Positions 45,010 through 54,791 are shown, numbered from the stretch's first letter. The stretch is 64,000 nt of DNA from Komagataella phaffii GS115 (GCF_000027005.1 NC_012966.1:1178001-1242000), one strand, 5' to 3'. Numbers and translations: made by a program. The notes: generated by a model not told the origin, from the sequence alone.

Positions 45010-47316
45010 TTATTCAGCTAGTACAGAAGTTGTGGGGCCGAGTCCGTTGGCACGGTCCGGTGCAGATTCACCCTCAGAACTAGATACTTTTCTAGTCACA
45101 ATGTTGTGTAGTCGGTTCTCAACAGATCTGGAACTAGTGTCTATGCGCTTCAGTTCATTAACTGCTTTCTTAGCGACTGATGTTGGAGGAACAGAAGAAG
45201 CTGGACTCAAAGAGGTACTCCTTTTGGCTGAAGAAACCTGCTTCTTGACCTTACCAAATATTTCTTGCTTGTTGTTTAACAAATCAAGAACCAATTTGTA
45301 ACAATGTTTGTCATTAAGCCCTGTGCTATGACCGGAGTTGAACTTTGGTCTGAGAACCAAGGTAGAGAATTCATGAGAAATCTTCTCCTTGAAGTCATTG
45401 ATATGTCTCTGTTGTAATGCCGGGTCTTCTGTCTTGTTCTGCTTGACCGTTTCAATTATTCTATTAAAGTGAGTTAGGATTGCATCTAGTGTCGCAATGT
45501 TATTAGTTGGAAGACTGGTCAGGAAACTCACTAGTCCGTTAATTCTCTCGTTTGTTTGGTCAGCGGAACCAAATTGGTTATACAGAGACTTTATAGAGTC
45601 ATAGTAGTCACCTGTTACCAAAGAATCAGGTAGTTCCAATAAATACAGCTTCAAGACATTTGTAACGACAGGAGCATCATATTCGGCCAGAATTTTTTCA
45701 TAGCTTTTTGAATCCCCATTTAGAGCACTGTCACTATCCAATAGGATATGGTTGATACGCTTTCTAAGTTCGTGTGTCATCGTGAGCTGAACTGGGCTTG
45801 TCCAGCAACTCAATCTGACGTCATCATTTTCCATAAGTCCATAACTATGGTCCATATGAGTCAAAATTGAAGACACTATCAACGGAACAATTTTTCTTTC
45901 CATCCGGCATCTGATACTCAATTCCACTCCGAAGATCTGTTTATTTTTCGAAGACTGGAAATTGTCATAAACCAGAGATCGTGGTCTGTAATATCCAGTC
46001 TGGTAATTCTCTAACACAAAATTCAAGTCTTTCTCAGGTTGCATATTTTCCTCAGCCACTGTTAACCCTGTGAAAACTGAATCAAGTTTAATTAAATAGT
46101 CTGCCTGACTAGGAGTAGCAGCTTGATTGAAGAGGCATACCAAGAAATCCTGTGTTGCCTTTTTTAGAGCTCTCAATCGGTCAAGTTCACACTTCTCCAT
46201 AAATTGAAGATGATCAGTGATAGTAACCTCCAGCTTACACCTTTCTTCATCCAGATTCAAAACTTCCTTAAGATAAAGCTTATCCAATTCATCACACTCC
46301 CTGACAAGTTTTCTTATAGTTGATTTGTCATTAATATCCACGTTGCTGACACCTGAGACCAATTCTTTGACTTCACCAAAATAATTAGTTAAGTTGTTTC
46401 TATTGGCCTCTTGAGAAAATTGAAAACTGTCCTGGGGATAGGCCATCTCTAAGTTAGCCTCTTTGAATGCTTCAGGTCTCCACTGATAATGTAATTGAGA
46501 TCCTATAGCAAAACTTCCACTATCAATAGCTCTTATGTATCCAAGATTGATTAAATCTTGACCGAACTTTTCAATTTTGGCAATATCAGCAATTCCAATA
46601 TTCAATTGTACCCATGATGAAACTTCAGAGCCCGTGGAACAGAAATCATAATTCACCAAATATCTTTTGAAAGGTCTCTTGGGAATTTCACTCAGAAGTT
46701 TACTAAGCATCTCCAAAAAATCAGAGTACTTGTACTCGTAGCCTGCAAGGATCACAGGACTACCATCATTTGAAGCTTCGTTGACCTCAACCTGAGTCAT
46801 ATCTTTTAGGAATTCTTCAAAATCAACATTGCCCAATTCAGATTTGACGTCTTCTAAGATTCGACACTTGTTAAAGTATTTCTTCTGAATCTTATCGACA
46901 TTTTGTTTATTTTTAACATATTTGGTAACTTTGGCATCTAAAGTCTTTTGACTATATCTGACACGTTGAGAGTGATCTGAACTCCATTTGCTAAAGCGAT
47001 CAATAACTTCAGACTGTATTCGCTCTGCAACCTGGAGATGATATTTTCCCTCAGTTTTCATTTGTTCTTGAATACTAACGAATGAAGCTTTGAGAGATGC
47101 ACCATCGTCCCTTCCAAATCCAAGGGAATTCAAAGAGACTGTGTTGGGAATTTGCAGTAGCTTGCTTCCATGATTGGCCTCTGCAGTCATTCTCGTCTGG
47201 AACAGAGACACGAACTCGTCGCACTCGTAACAACCCTGATACAGCTTCTCAAATAAAACATTGATGCCTGTAATGTAGTCCTCAGTCCAGAAGCTAGTAG
47301 CAAAGGAGTTAGCCAT
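45010..47316 (-). CDS. RGD2: Rgd2-type RhoGAP with F-BAR and DEP domains
   Basis: The 768-residue protein starts MANSFATSFWTEDYITGINVL, an F-BAR/FCH membrane-binding helix bundle that continues to about 200 and again at about 310-450. A DEP domain is inserted between (RYLVNYDFCSTGSEVSSWV, about 215-300). The C-terminal RhoGAP domain (about 480-690) begins IFGVELSIR and includes LRKRINHILLDSD and LYLLELPDSLV. The order FCH-DEP-F-BAR-RhoGAP is that of Rgd2, a GAP for Cdc42 and Rho5. GAP activity needs an arginine finger whose position I did not fix with certainty. I start at 47316; the frame stays open to 47457 with upstream ATGs, but those residues are unlike the family. Confidence 0.85.
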   Translation of the reverse strand: MANSFATSFWTEDYITGINVLFEKLYQGCYECDEFVSLFQTRMTAEANHGSKLLQIPNTVSLNSLGFGRDDGASLKASFVSIQEQMKTEGKYHLQVAERIQSEVIDRFSKWSSDHSQRVRYSQKTLDAKVTKYVKNKQNVDKIQKKYFNKCRILEDVKSELGNVDFEEFLKDMTQVEVNEASNDGSPVILAGYEYKYSDFLEMLSKLLSEIPKRPFKRYLVNYDFCSTGSEVSSWVQLNIGIADIAKIEKFGQDLINLGYIRAIDSGSFAIGSQLHYQWRPEAFKEANLEMAYPQDSFQFSQEANRNNLTNYFGEVKELVSGVSNVDINDKSTIRKLVRECDELDKLYLKEVLNLDEERCKLEVTITDHLQFMEKCELDRLRALKKATQDFLVCLFNQAATPSQADYLIKLDSVFTGLTVAEENMQPEKDLNFVLENYQTGYYRPRSLVYDNFQSSKNKQIFGVELSIRCRMERKIVPLIVSSILTHMDHSYGLMENDDVRLSCWTSPVQLTMTHELRKRINHILLDSDSALNGDSKSYEKILAEYDAPVVTNVLKLYLLELPDSLVTGDYYDSIKSLYNQFGSADQTNERINGLVSFLTSLPTNNIATLDAILTHFNRIIETVKQNKTEDPALQQRHINDFKEKISHEFSTLVLRPKFNSGHSTGLNDKHCYKLVLDLLNNKQEIFGKVKKQVSSAKRSTSLSPASSVPPTSVAKKAVNELKRIDTSSRSVENRLHNIVTRKVSSSEGESAPDRANGLGPTTSVLAE

Positions 47317-47507
47317 ATTTAAATAGTAGCTTTCTTGGGCTGAGTCGGGTATTAGGTGTATACAGTGGTCTAGAACGGTGGAAAGGGGAAATAAGCTGAA
47401 GCAAATCCCAGACTGAACACGCGAGGGTACAATCTCGGTCATGTGATACGTAAACAAAAGGCCTGTTACTGAATGAGGTACGAAAACCGTTGTCTAGGTA
47501 GGTAACC

Positions 47508-47894
47508 ATGTCGGTTCGATATCCCAGAGTTCATATTGAATATTGTGCAAAGTGTAAATGGGGACTCCGAGCTAACTGGTATCAACAAGAGCTGTTCCAG
47601 ACTTTTGGGACCGAAATAGGCGAGGTTGCCCTAAGTCCTTCGCTCGATTCAGGAACCTTCAGAGTGGCAGTTTGCTTGAATGATAAAGACGAAGGAATGA
47701 TTGTTTGGGATCGACGGAAAATGGATGGATTCCCTGACTCTAAAATCCTGAAACAGCTTATTCGAAATATTATTGCTCCTTTGAAAGAGTTAGGTCATGT
47801 TGATAAATCTTCCAAGAACGATGGAAAATTGATTGTCGACATTGGCCAGAAGGAAACAGATCCTGATGCGTGTATAGACTGTGAAAAGAAGTAA
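47508..47894 (+). CDS. Rdx-family selenoprotein W-like thioredoxin-fold protein
   Basis: The 128-residue protein has the Rdx domain: VHIEYCAKCKWGLRANWYQQE near the N-terminus with C13-x2-C16, then the strand FRVAVCLNDKDEGMIVWDRR and KQLIRNIIAP. In animals the second Cys of this motif is often selenocysteine (SelW, SelT, SelH); here both are ordinary Cys, as expected in yeast. A redox role is inferred from the fold. It is divergent from RGD2 (191 bp) and converges on the Mps2-like gene with only 10 bp between stops. No S. cerevisiae orthologue comes to mind. Confidence 0.82.
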   Translation: MSVRYPRVHIEYCAKCKWGLRANWYQQELFQTFGTEIGEVALSPSLDSGTFRVAVCLNDKDEGMIVWDRRKMDGFPDSKILKQLIRNIIAPLKELGHVDKSSKNDGKLIVDIGQKETDPDACIDCEKK

Positions 47895-47904
47895 TTGTGA
47901 AGGA

Positions 47905-48678
47905 TCAGTCAATGCCGGCATAATATTCATCCAAATATGATACCAAGAACGAGCTGATGAAGAAGATGAACATGACCCTGATAGATAAGGGTACTTTGAA
48001 TTTGAACTTTGGTAGTTGGAAGATGGATGTGAATCTACCTGTTAACCGTGATTTATGTTGGTATTTTGAGTTTACGTTTAATGGAGGTAGATTGAATTTT
48101 CGAACCAACTGTGTCTGTAATAACTCGATGCATCTCGATTGATCGGTCACAAGAACGTCTAATTGACCAAATCTTGTTTCCAAAGACCTTTTTTCTTTAT
48201 CTTTGTGATCCAATTCATATTTGTAAGCCGTTATTAATCGATCGAAGTTCTGAAGTAATTGCTCATCCAAGTCTTTAGATTCGGGTCTAATTCTTCTTTG
48301 GAATTGTTGAACCAACAACTTATGGGAGTTTTCCAAGTAGGCTAAATTATTATGGGAATTAAACTCTTCAAATGGGTTCTCTATATTGATGGTAGTGAGG
48401 GTTGGTTCATTGGTTTGCAGGCTATCGACCAGTCTTAAAACGAACTTCTTGAGGTCAAACTTATTGATTCGAAAGTAAGGATTTTTCTCTACAAAATCAA
48501 AGATAGCAGAACTCGTCTGAGGATCCTTAAGAAGGTTAATCCGGGCCTGTTGGTTAATATCTTGGAGAAACTCGAAGATGGTCCTGATGGGCATCTCATT
48601 ATCGTTCAAAAGACGCCTTTTTTTCCAGGCTTCGTCAAAAGCTTGATCTATCTGACCCAGATCAAATAGCACTGACAT
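47905..48678 (-). CDS. Possible Mps2-like spindle-pole/nuclear membrane protein
   Basis: The 257-residue protein has an N-terminal helical domain (IDQAFDEAWKKRRLLNDNEMP), a coiled coil at about 140-195 (ELDHKDKEKRSLETRFGQL) and one membrane helix near the C-terminus (RVMFIFFISSFLVSYL, about 231-248). The N-terminal pattern FDxAWxx...IFEFLQDI...YFRINKFDLKKFVLRLV loosely resembles S. cerevisiae Mps2, which anchors the spindle pole body in the nuclear envelope. The coiled-coil-plus-tail-anchor layout also fits. The match is weak, and the protein is shorter than Mps2 (387), so treat it as a hypothesis. Confidence 0.45.
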   Translation of the reverse strand: MSVLFDLGQIDQAFDEAWKKRRLLNDNEMPIRTIFEFLQDINQQARINLLKDPQTSSAIFDFVEKNPYFRINKFDLKKFVLRLVDSLQTNEPTLTTINIENPFEEFNSHNNLAYLENSHKLLVQQFQRRIRPESKDLDEQLLQNFDRLITAYKYELDHKDKEKRSLETRFGQLDVLVTDQSRCIELLQTQLVRKFNLPPLNVNSKYQHKSRLTGRFTSIFQLPKFKFKVPLSIRVMFIFFISSFLVSYLDEYYAGID

Positions 48679-48792
48679 TGAAAGTTGCAGCTAGGAATTG
48701 TCACCCAGTAACCGTTGTTCTAGAGGTTTACAAAGACTTCTTGGTTCAGACAATCTATCAAGACGCGACCGCGACTTTCTACTCTGATTTTG

Positions 48793-48810
48793 TTATTATT
48801 ATTATTATTA
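48793..48810. repeat. (TTA)6 microsatellite
   Basis: Six TTA units directly precede the stop codon of the next minus-strand gene, in its 3' untranslated region. Confidence 0.8.
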
Positions 48811-48811
48811 C

Positions 48812-49999
48812 CTAAGCATATGGAGGTTTCACACCTCTGATATTTGAGTACCCCAAGGCATTGGGGTTTGGACACCGACGTTTCTTGACAATTTTAGTCT
48901 GGTAATCTTCATTTCTAATGTTGTTAATGGATGACAGAGTGACAACGTTGTGGTTCCATGAATTGCGAAGATTAGAGTAATTAATCAAAGTCTGACGGTC
49001 CATATCTACCTCGTCTTCAAAAACAAAATTGTTGGCAAAGTCGTCTCTTCGTTCAGCTTCAGTGAGAGTCCTCTTGAGACTTTGGAATTTAGGGACTGTT
49101 GAGGGTTCCTCTGCGTTCTGCTGACTGTATCTGTTATAAAAGTCCTCTTCCTGAGGAAGCAAGGCAATATTCTGGTTCCTTTTGAGGGTAATTAGGTCAA
49201 GCTTTTGTTCTATTTCAAATTGTCTCAAGCTTATTATACGAGATTTCTTGTTCCTTAAGGTGACTAATTCTCTTAGGCTGTGTCCACCCATTCTGTCATT
49301 GTAATACTGTTTCCATTGTACATCTCTCAAGATTCGTTTGCTGTTCAAAAGTTGGTTCATGATGACCGTGCCATGCAGATATTCTACTTCAGGCAAAGTT
49401 GGTCTTTCCAAATCTTTTGTTTTCTCTCTACTCTTTCTGGTAATATCTTCGACTTTCTGCTTCACATAATTTTCTGGAAAAAACTTTAATCCGTTAAATG
49501 CTGTGGATCCAATAAGAAACTCGTTCTGACCGGGAGCACAAATAGGAAGTCTCATAAGTTTTGTGTTAAGAATACCAATTGACGACACAGATGAAGAAGA
49601 AGTCGAAATGCTGTTTGGAATTTTATGGCTCTCTACAAAACTGCCTGCAGTTGTTCTTCTATGGTGGATATGATGAGAGTCGCTGTTAGAATACACAGGC
49701 AATCGAGTCAAGCAACCGATCTGAATGCCGTGGCTTCCCACTATTCCTTGACCTAACAACATCGGAACTTGTTCGCTAGATAGCTCGGAGTCTTTTTCAC
49801 GGTTGATATGGTTGAATATGGAAGCTCGGTACTCTTCCAGGTCTTGCGTCGATGACCTTTGAATGCTATTCGATGAGTGGGACAAGATATCCATCTGATA
49901 AAGCCTGGTCAAATAGTTGACTTTGGCCTGAGCTTCAGCTCGGGTTTGAGCTCGGGCTTCAGAAGTATTAGTGGATCGGGTCACTTCCTGTTCAACCAT
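48812..49999 (-). CDS. Uncharacterised 395-residue protein
   Basis: I recognise no family. The N-terminus has an Ala/Arg/Glu helix (SEARAQTRAEAQAKVNYLTR). Residues 80-170 are Ser/His-rich and low complexity. The most ordered part is about 175-290, including NGLKFFPENYVKQKVEDI and PEVEYLHGTVIMNQLLNSKR, continuing to QWKQYYNDRMGG and a basic KKSRIISLRQFEIEQKL. The last 60 residues contain VKKRRCPNP, a possible nuclear signal. No membrane segment or signal peptide is seen. The composition and regular frame support a real gene, probably nuclear. It shares a 516-bp divergent region with the Fus1-like gene. Confidence 0.7.
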   Translation of the reverse strand: MVEQEVTRSTNTSEARAQTRAEAQAKVNYLTRLYQMDILSHSSNSIQRSSTQDLEEYRASIFNHINREKDSELSSEQVPMLLGQGIVGSHGIQIGCLTRLPVYSNSDSHHIHHRRTTAGSFVESHKIPNSISTSSSSVSSIGILNTKLMRLPICAPGQNEFLIGSTAFNGLKFFPENYVKQKVEDITRKSREKTKDLERPTLPEVEYLHGTVIMNQLLNSKRILRDVQWKQYYNDRMGGHSLRELVTLRNKKSRIISLRQFEIEQKLDLITLKRNQNIALLPQEEDFYNRYSQQNAEEPSTVPKFQSLKRTLTEAERRDDFANNFVFEDEVDMDRQTLINYSNLRNSWNHNVVTLSSINNIRNEDYQTKIVKKRRCPNPNALGYSNIRGVKPPYA

Positions 50000-50515
50000 G
50001 TGCTGGAATAAATGGAAACAACTTGCTGGTGTTTCGAACTCCAGGTTTCTCCCTGAAATATTCGCGAAAGGTATTCATCATGAGCCTTTCCCTTATCGCA
50101 TTGGTGCCTGGTCCCTTTTGATGCCTTGCTACTTCACAAGTATGCTGTGTCTTTGCTCATCCAGTCAATACCTAAGCATTTCAAGACTGGTATGCCTTTT
50201 TGAGGTCTTTTGGAGCACTGTTGCTCTCTCAAATATGAAAGCTTTTGGTCTGACCGTTACCCAGATTCCTCTCAGACTGGCTCACTCCAGAGTAGTATTC
50301 CGAGTTGACACCTAATAAAGTACATTCGCCCGAGTTATTTGATCTAGAACTTCATTGTCTGTGTGAGGTGTCATTTTCGACGTCTGAAATCTAGTTGGTC
50401 TTCTGACTAACCAAAGCATTTCACCTTGTTTCAGATTTCAAACCAACCCAAAACAACGTGGAAAGTTATAAAATGGAAACTAAGGAGAGACCTTACCTGT
50501 TGAAACAAAACTTTA
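50000..50515. promoter_or_regulatory. Promoter region of the Fus1-like gene with two pheromone-type elements
   Basis: TGTTTCA at 50427-50433 and its reverse complement TGAAACA at 50501-50507 match the Ste12 pheromone response element. A TATAAAA lies at 50467-50473. The second element is only 9 bp before the annotated ATG, and the TATA box only about 45 bp before it. The rest of this 516-bp stretch holds no gene I can support. Confidence 0.6.
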
Positions 50516-51781
50516 ATGATTATTCACCCCAGAGATATCACTCTGAATGTAGACAGTTGTGTCGGCTCTTGTACAGATGATATCACCAGTACAATAACCA
50601 CCACCATCACAATTACCAGATTCAATAAAGCATACACTGAAAAGGATGCAATATCCGCTATCACACCGAGCCCTACCGCTCCAGTTCTGGATATTGTGGT
50701 CGAAAAACGACAGTTCAAGTCCGGTTCTTCCCAAATGATTACGGATAGCTACTCCAAATCAAAAGGTACCATGGATGCCAGAACGAGTACTACTCTTGCC
50801 ATCGTCATCCCGATATGTGTACTCTTGCTGGTGTCAGCGGTTCTAATGCTGTTCTATTACCTGAGAAGGAAACAATCCGAAGATTCCATAAATCCTCAAA
50901 TACTCAAAGAAATCAGAGAGACAAAGCCCACCACCCTGTATATTAACAAACACCAAAGGACCGATCCAGATCAAATTAGGTTCAAGGACATTCCTGCAAA
51001 GAAGATCGAGGCGGTATCTGGATTTCAAAATTGGAGAAGACAATCAATTTTCAACGTCAAAGACTGGTTAGATAAACGGATGAGCAGAGATGTGAGTATC
51101 AGACATGTTACGTCATCGTCAATCGAGGAATCTTCCAGCACTTATTCCGAAAAGGACCACAGAGATTCAGACAGAGGCGAGACTCCCCGAGGTTCCTACT
51201 CTCAATTCTACAACAAAGTAATCAATACCCCAGCCACCAACCTAAGAACGTTCAAGCTCCTCAACAAATCGCCAGTACATAGCGGGATACACCGATCACG
51301 TACCCCCGACTCGTGCAATTTCCATCCTTCATTTATCAAAAACATCCTCCGGTCCTCGCGCGACTCTACAGATCTACCCCAACCCACTGTTGTCAAGGAT
51401 AAGGACCTGCCTACGATACCTCTACACCCAAGCGATGCTAACATCCAACGTCAAGTTATTGAAGTCGACACAAGTTCGTCATTGATTTGCAAACCCCCAA
51501 TTGCCAAGATCAAACACGCCGAGCAAAGCTCTACCAAGAAAGTCACCCCTCTAAGCCTCAATGGACTGGAAAAGACTGTAAACGGCACCACGTCCAGTCT
51601 GAGGGCCATCTACCAGGTGATTGAAAACTACAAAGCGAAGCTCCCTGACGAAATATCCATAGTCAAGGGCGAACTGCTCATTTTGAACGGGGTGTTTGAA
51701 GATGATTGGTGTAAGGTTAACAAAGTAAACAGTAGGATGGAAGGAATGGTGCCCAGATATTGCATAGCCAGGTTTACATAA
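50516..51781 (+). CDS. FUS1: Fus1-like mating cell-fusion protein
   Basis: The 421-residue protein has the Fus1 layout. A short Ser/Thr-rich outer segment without a cleaved signal (TSTITTTITITRF) comes first, then one membrane helix at about 92-115 (TLAIVIPICVLLLVSAVLMLF). A long basic, disordered cytosolic region follows, then a C-terminal SH3 domain (about 362-421: AIYQVIENYKAKLPDEISIV, DDWCKVN and GMVPRYCIARF). Fus1 concentrates at the contact zone of mating cells and helps them fuse. The Ste12-type sites upstream support pheromone control. The TATA box is close to ATG 50516, so initiation at a later ATG (for example before TDSYSKSKG) is possible. Confidence 0.75.
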   Translation: MIIHPRDITLNVDSCVGSCTDDITSTITTTITITRFNKAYTEKDAISAITPSPTAPVLDIVVEKRQFKSGSSQMITDSYSKSKGTMDARTSTTLAIVIPICVLLLVSAVLMLFYYLRRKQSEDSINPQILKEIRETKPTTLYINKHQRTDPDQIRFKDIPAKKIEAVSGFQNWRRQSIFNVKDWLDKRMSRDVSIRHVTSSSIEESSSTYSEKDHRDSDRGETPRGSYSQFYNKVINTPATNLRTFKLLNKSPVHSGIHRSRTPDSCNFHPSFIKNILRSSRDSTDLPQPTVVKDKDLPTIPLHPSDANIQRQVIEVDTSSSLICKPPIAKIKHAEQSSTKKVTPLSLNGLEKTVNGTTSSLRAIYQVIENYKAKLPDEISIVKGELLILNGVFEDDWCKVNKVNSRMEGMVPRYCIARFT

Positions 51782-52146
51782 ACATGATTTTATGCAATTT
51801 TTCGTTTGGAATAGTGGGTGTGCATTATTCCAGCTCAGCCCCTGGAAATCGCTGGGGCAACAAAGCATAGTTTAGTATATGATGACATAAGACAACAATA
51901 ACCAACGACGATAATTGAATAGTACACGTATTATATATCACCCCGACAGATTCTTGAAAGTAAACTCCTCAACTCGAAACAATCAGGGAAAACAATACGA
52001 ATTTCGTCTACACTAAAGACTACAGGGATACAAACTCGACAATAGTCATTCCTTACCCAACCAATCCCCGTTCTTAGCTTGTGTTTTTTTTTTTGTTTTC
52101 AATTCACGTCTTTAGTCGCTAGTCGTTACTGTTTTCTCCTGATATC
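51782..52146. other. Promoter and 5' leader of CAF120
   Basis: 365 bp between the Fus1-like stop and the CAF120 start. A T-rich tract of 13 T with flanking T runs at about 52085-52101 lies near the start and is a typical nucleosome-excluding element. No other feature is seen. Confidence 0.45.
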
Positions 52147-54771
52147 ATGAAGAGACTATTTTCTGGTCAGAAATCACGGTCAGCCTCCCCCAATTTACAG
52201 AGCAGTGGGACTTTTGAGCCCACCCGGGAGAATAACACACTTGAGTCCCAAGGACAGATATCCCCAGAGTTATCCCCAATTTTCACGCTCGTCGCTGCTC
52301 AATCCTATAGACAATATTATGAGGGCATTTTCATGCTGCTGCAAGATTTGAACTCTGATGGGAAACCTGGCGAACGAAAATGGAACGAGGTTTACGGTGT
52401 GCTCACTGGTACCCAACTCGCCGTCTGGGATGCTGAAAAACTGTCAGAGTACAAAGACGATCCAAGCAAGCTGGCTAGTACCGCTTCTAAGCCCATGTAT
52501 ATTAACTTCACAGATGCGACTTTCAAGGCTTTGGATACTTTACCGTCTACCAACGGACAATTGCACAATGTAATAGTTCTGTCCACCACTCTAAAAAACA
52601 GATATCTCCTCCAGTTCAACGATAAGGAGCTGTTCAAAAGATGGAATGCTGCCTTCAGACTCACCAACTTCGAATCTACGGCCTTGCAAGAAGCTTACAC
52701 TGCAGCAATACTGTCTAGTCGTGGCTCAAGACTTTCTGATATCAAAGTTATTCTCGCAGAGACTAAATTCGAACATCAAGATTGGGTCAGTGTTCGATTT
52801 GGAACAGGTATGCCGTGGAAGAAATGTTTTGCTGTTGTTGAACCACCAGCTAAGAAATCCAAAAAAGATAAAGTCTACGTCGGCAGAGTAGTTTTTTATG
52901 AAAATGAGAAAAAATCCAAGAAGGGCATCATGGCAACTATTACAAGAGCAACGTCCATCTACGCTGCTTATCCGCAATCTGCCCTCCTGGTTGACAGAAG
53001 TACCTTGATCAAACTCGAAGGAACCATCACGTTTTCAAAGGAAGATGATCCTAAAGATGCATCAGTGTTCTTAATGCCAGAAGAACATTCGTCTGTGCCT
53101 GGTTATGATACTCTCATCAGATTCATTGTGCCCCTAATGGACGCCTTTAATCTGTACGGAAGACCCAAGAGGCTCAATGCTGACAAGCGAGAGATTGAAT
53201 CTCTTTTATTTGGTCTACCTGTACTCCCCAAAGTCCACTACCTTGAAATCGATGACTTGCTTTTACTAACCGGAAGTTCCACAACTACCAACTGGACTTT
53301 AAAAGACTGGACTATGGGTATAAAGAAAATTCTTCTGAACAAAATGCAGTCCGGCTACACTGGCTGCGGTTCTGCTCATGGAATAACTGGCGCTGTAAGT
53401 TCATTGAATAAAGACAACTCCAGCAGGGCTAGCTCTCCGCGTATTGCTCCGAGTAGAGGCAGGGGTACTTCATCGATCTCTCCAGCACCTCAAATGCTTA
53501 AATCGACTTCGCAAAATTCCCTGGGAAGTGAAAAGTACTTGAAGCCCTCAATTGAACTGAAATATGGTGAGAGCAAAGACTCGATTCCATCAGAGGTTTC
53601 ACGAGAAGATGACCGGAGCCCAGGGGCAGATTCTACGAGACTAAGTGAAGTTTATAGAAAATACTCTGAGATCCAAGCTCCTTCTTCAGATTATGTTGGT
53701 CCAGAATTTTTAACTGCTGATATGAATGATATGTCATTAGGCCCTCGTGGTCCGTATGAGATGAATCAACGAATTCTGAGTCCCTACTCAGAGTTTAGAA
53801 AAAATAACGCTTCAAACAGTGATTCTCTTATTTCCTCTACTTCCACTAGAACTGCAATCATCGCTGAAGACTTTGATGTTTTCAAGGCTCCTCCTACGGC
53901 CAACGTTTTTGACCCAACTTATGACGGATACGATAATGATGAAGATGAAGGTAAGGAGCTTCCGAAGATTACACAAACTGACCACAGTGGATACGATGCG
54001 CCTTTACGAACCCCAGACCAACCCACATTTGGCTCTGAAGACAAGTTCTCTCCATTGACCGCGTTCAAACAGCAGTTGAACAGCTCTCTTGCTCCAGTGC
54101 AGAAAACCACCAGTAACAGTAGTAACAGTGGTCCAGGAAGATTGTCCACGGCGTCATCTTTCTATCCAACTAGCAACGAGTCTTTACCTCAGCAGACGAA
54201 CAGAAGGGGTCCTAAAGATAATGTTGAAAACAGGGATCCTTACAGACAGGGTTCCCCTCAAGTGCAAGCACCTCGTGAGAGTAATGGATTTGCCGACCAG
54301 TTCTACAAACGACAACAGTACCCCCAGCAACCGATTCAAGCTGACCACCGTTCTCGTCCACAGGAGCAACAGGATAAACGCTGGCAGCAGCCGCAAGATT
54401 ACAATGCGCAACCCCCACACATTGCAAAGAACTATCAACCCAGAAGTCACCCTCAATCACCTCAACAACATAATACCTATCCCCAGCAACAACAGTCGCT
54501 TTATTCTTCACAACAGCCGCAGCAACAGCAGCCACAGCCTCAACAGTATCAATATCAATACCAATATCAGGCTCAACCAAGGCATTTTCAACAGCAAGGT
54601 CCTGCGTACCGAGCACAGGGGCCGCATGGTCCAGGTCATCCAGAGCAGACACAGCAAGGGTATCCAACCCCCCACCGCAAGCCTGCTCCGCCTAACACCC
54701 ATACTAATGCTTCAAGTACTACGAGATCTGACGATCCTTACGCTACTGCTAGGAGGCAACAACCAAATTAA
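52147..54771 (+). CDS. CAF120: Caf120/Skg3-type PH-domain protein
   Basis: The 874-residue protein has a PH domain at about 60-180 (YYEGIFMLLQDL, KWNEVYGVLTGTQLAVWDAEK, NRYLLQFNDKELFKRWNAAF). A second conserved block follows (about 195-400, SDIKVILAETKFEHQDWVSVR and LLFGLPVLPKVHYLEIDDLL) that defines the Caf120/Skg3 family. Caf120 associates with the Ccr4-Not complex and, with Skg3, is found at the bud neck. The last 200 residues are extremely Gln/Pro/Tyr-rich (PQQQQSLYSSQQPQQQQPQP, then repeated QYQYQ) and prion-like. Whether this is Caf120 or Skg3 cannot be decided by eye. It converges on SWI6 with 20 bp between stops. Confidence 0.82.
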   Translation: MKRLFSGQKSRSASPNLQSSGTFEPTRENNTLESQGQISPELSPIFTLVAAQSYRQYYEGIFMLLQDLNSDGKPGERKWNEVYGVLTGTQLAVWDAEKLSEYKDDPSKLASTASKPMYINFTDATFKALDTLPSTNGQLHNVIVLSTTLKNRYLLQFNDKELFKRWNAAFRLTNFESTALQEAYTAAILSSRGSRLSDIKVILAETKFEHQDWVSVRFGTGMPWKKCFAVVEPPAKKSKKDKVYVGRVVFYENEKKSKKGIMATITRATSIYAAYPQSALLVDRSTLIKLEGTITFSKEDDPKDASVFLMPEEHSSVPGYDTLIRFIVPLMDAFNLYGRPKRLNADKREIESLLFGLPVLPKVHYLEIDDLLLLTGSSTTTNWTLKDWTMGIKKILLNKMQSGYTGCGSAHGITGAVSSLNKDNSSRASSPRIAPSRGRGTSSISPAPQMLKSTSQNSLGSEKYLKPSIELKYGESKDSIPSEVSREDDRSPGADSTRLSEVYRKYSEIQAPSSDYVGPEFLTADMNDMSLGPRGPYEMNQRILSPYSEFRKNNASNSDSLISSTSTRTAIIAEDFDVFKAPPTANVFDPTYDGYDNDEDEGKELPKITQTDHSGYDAPLRTPDQPTFGSEDKFSPLTAFKQQLNSSLAPVQKTTSNSSNSGPGRLSTASSFYPTSNESLPQQTNRRGPKDNVENRDPYRQGSPQVQAPRESNGFADQFYKRQQYPQQPIQADHRSRPQEQQDKRWQQPQDYNAQPPHIAKNYQPRSHPQSPQQHNTYPQQQQSLYSSQQPQQQQPQPQQYQYQYQYQAQPRHFQQQGPAYRAQGPHGPGHPEQTQQGYPTPHRKPAPPNTHTNASSTTRSDDPYATARRQQPN

Positions 54772-54791
54772 TCTGAATACCTATTTGGTTA

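Noticed and set aside
45010..47457. RGD2 starting at 47457
   Set aside because: The 47 extra residues are unlike an F-BAR N-terminus. MANSFATSFW at 47316 matches the family start.
49971..50315. 114-codon plus-strand ORF at the 5' end of the unknown 395-residue gene
   Set aside because: It overlaps the start of that gene in antisense and lacks coding character.
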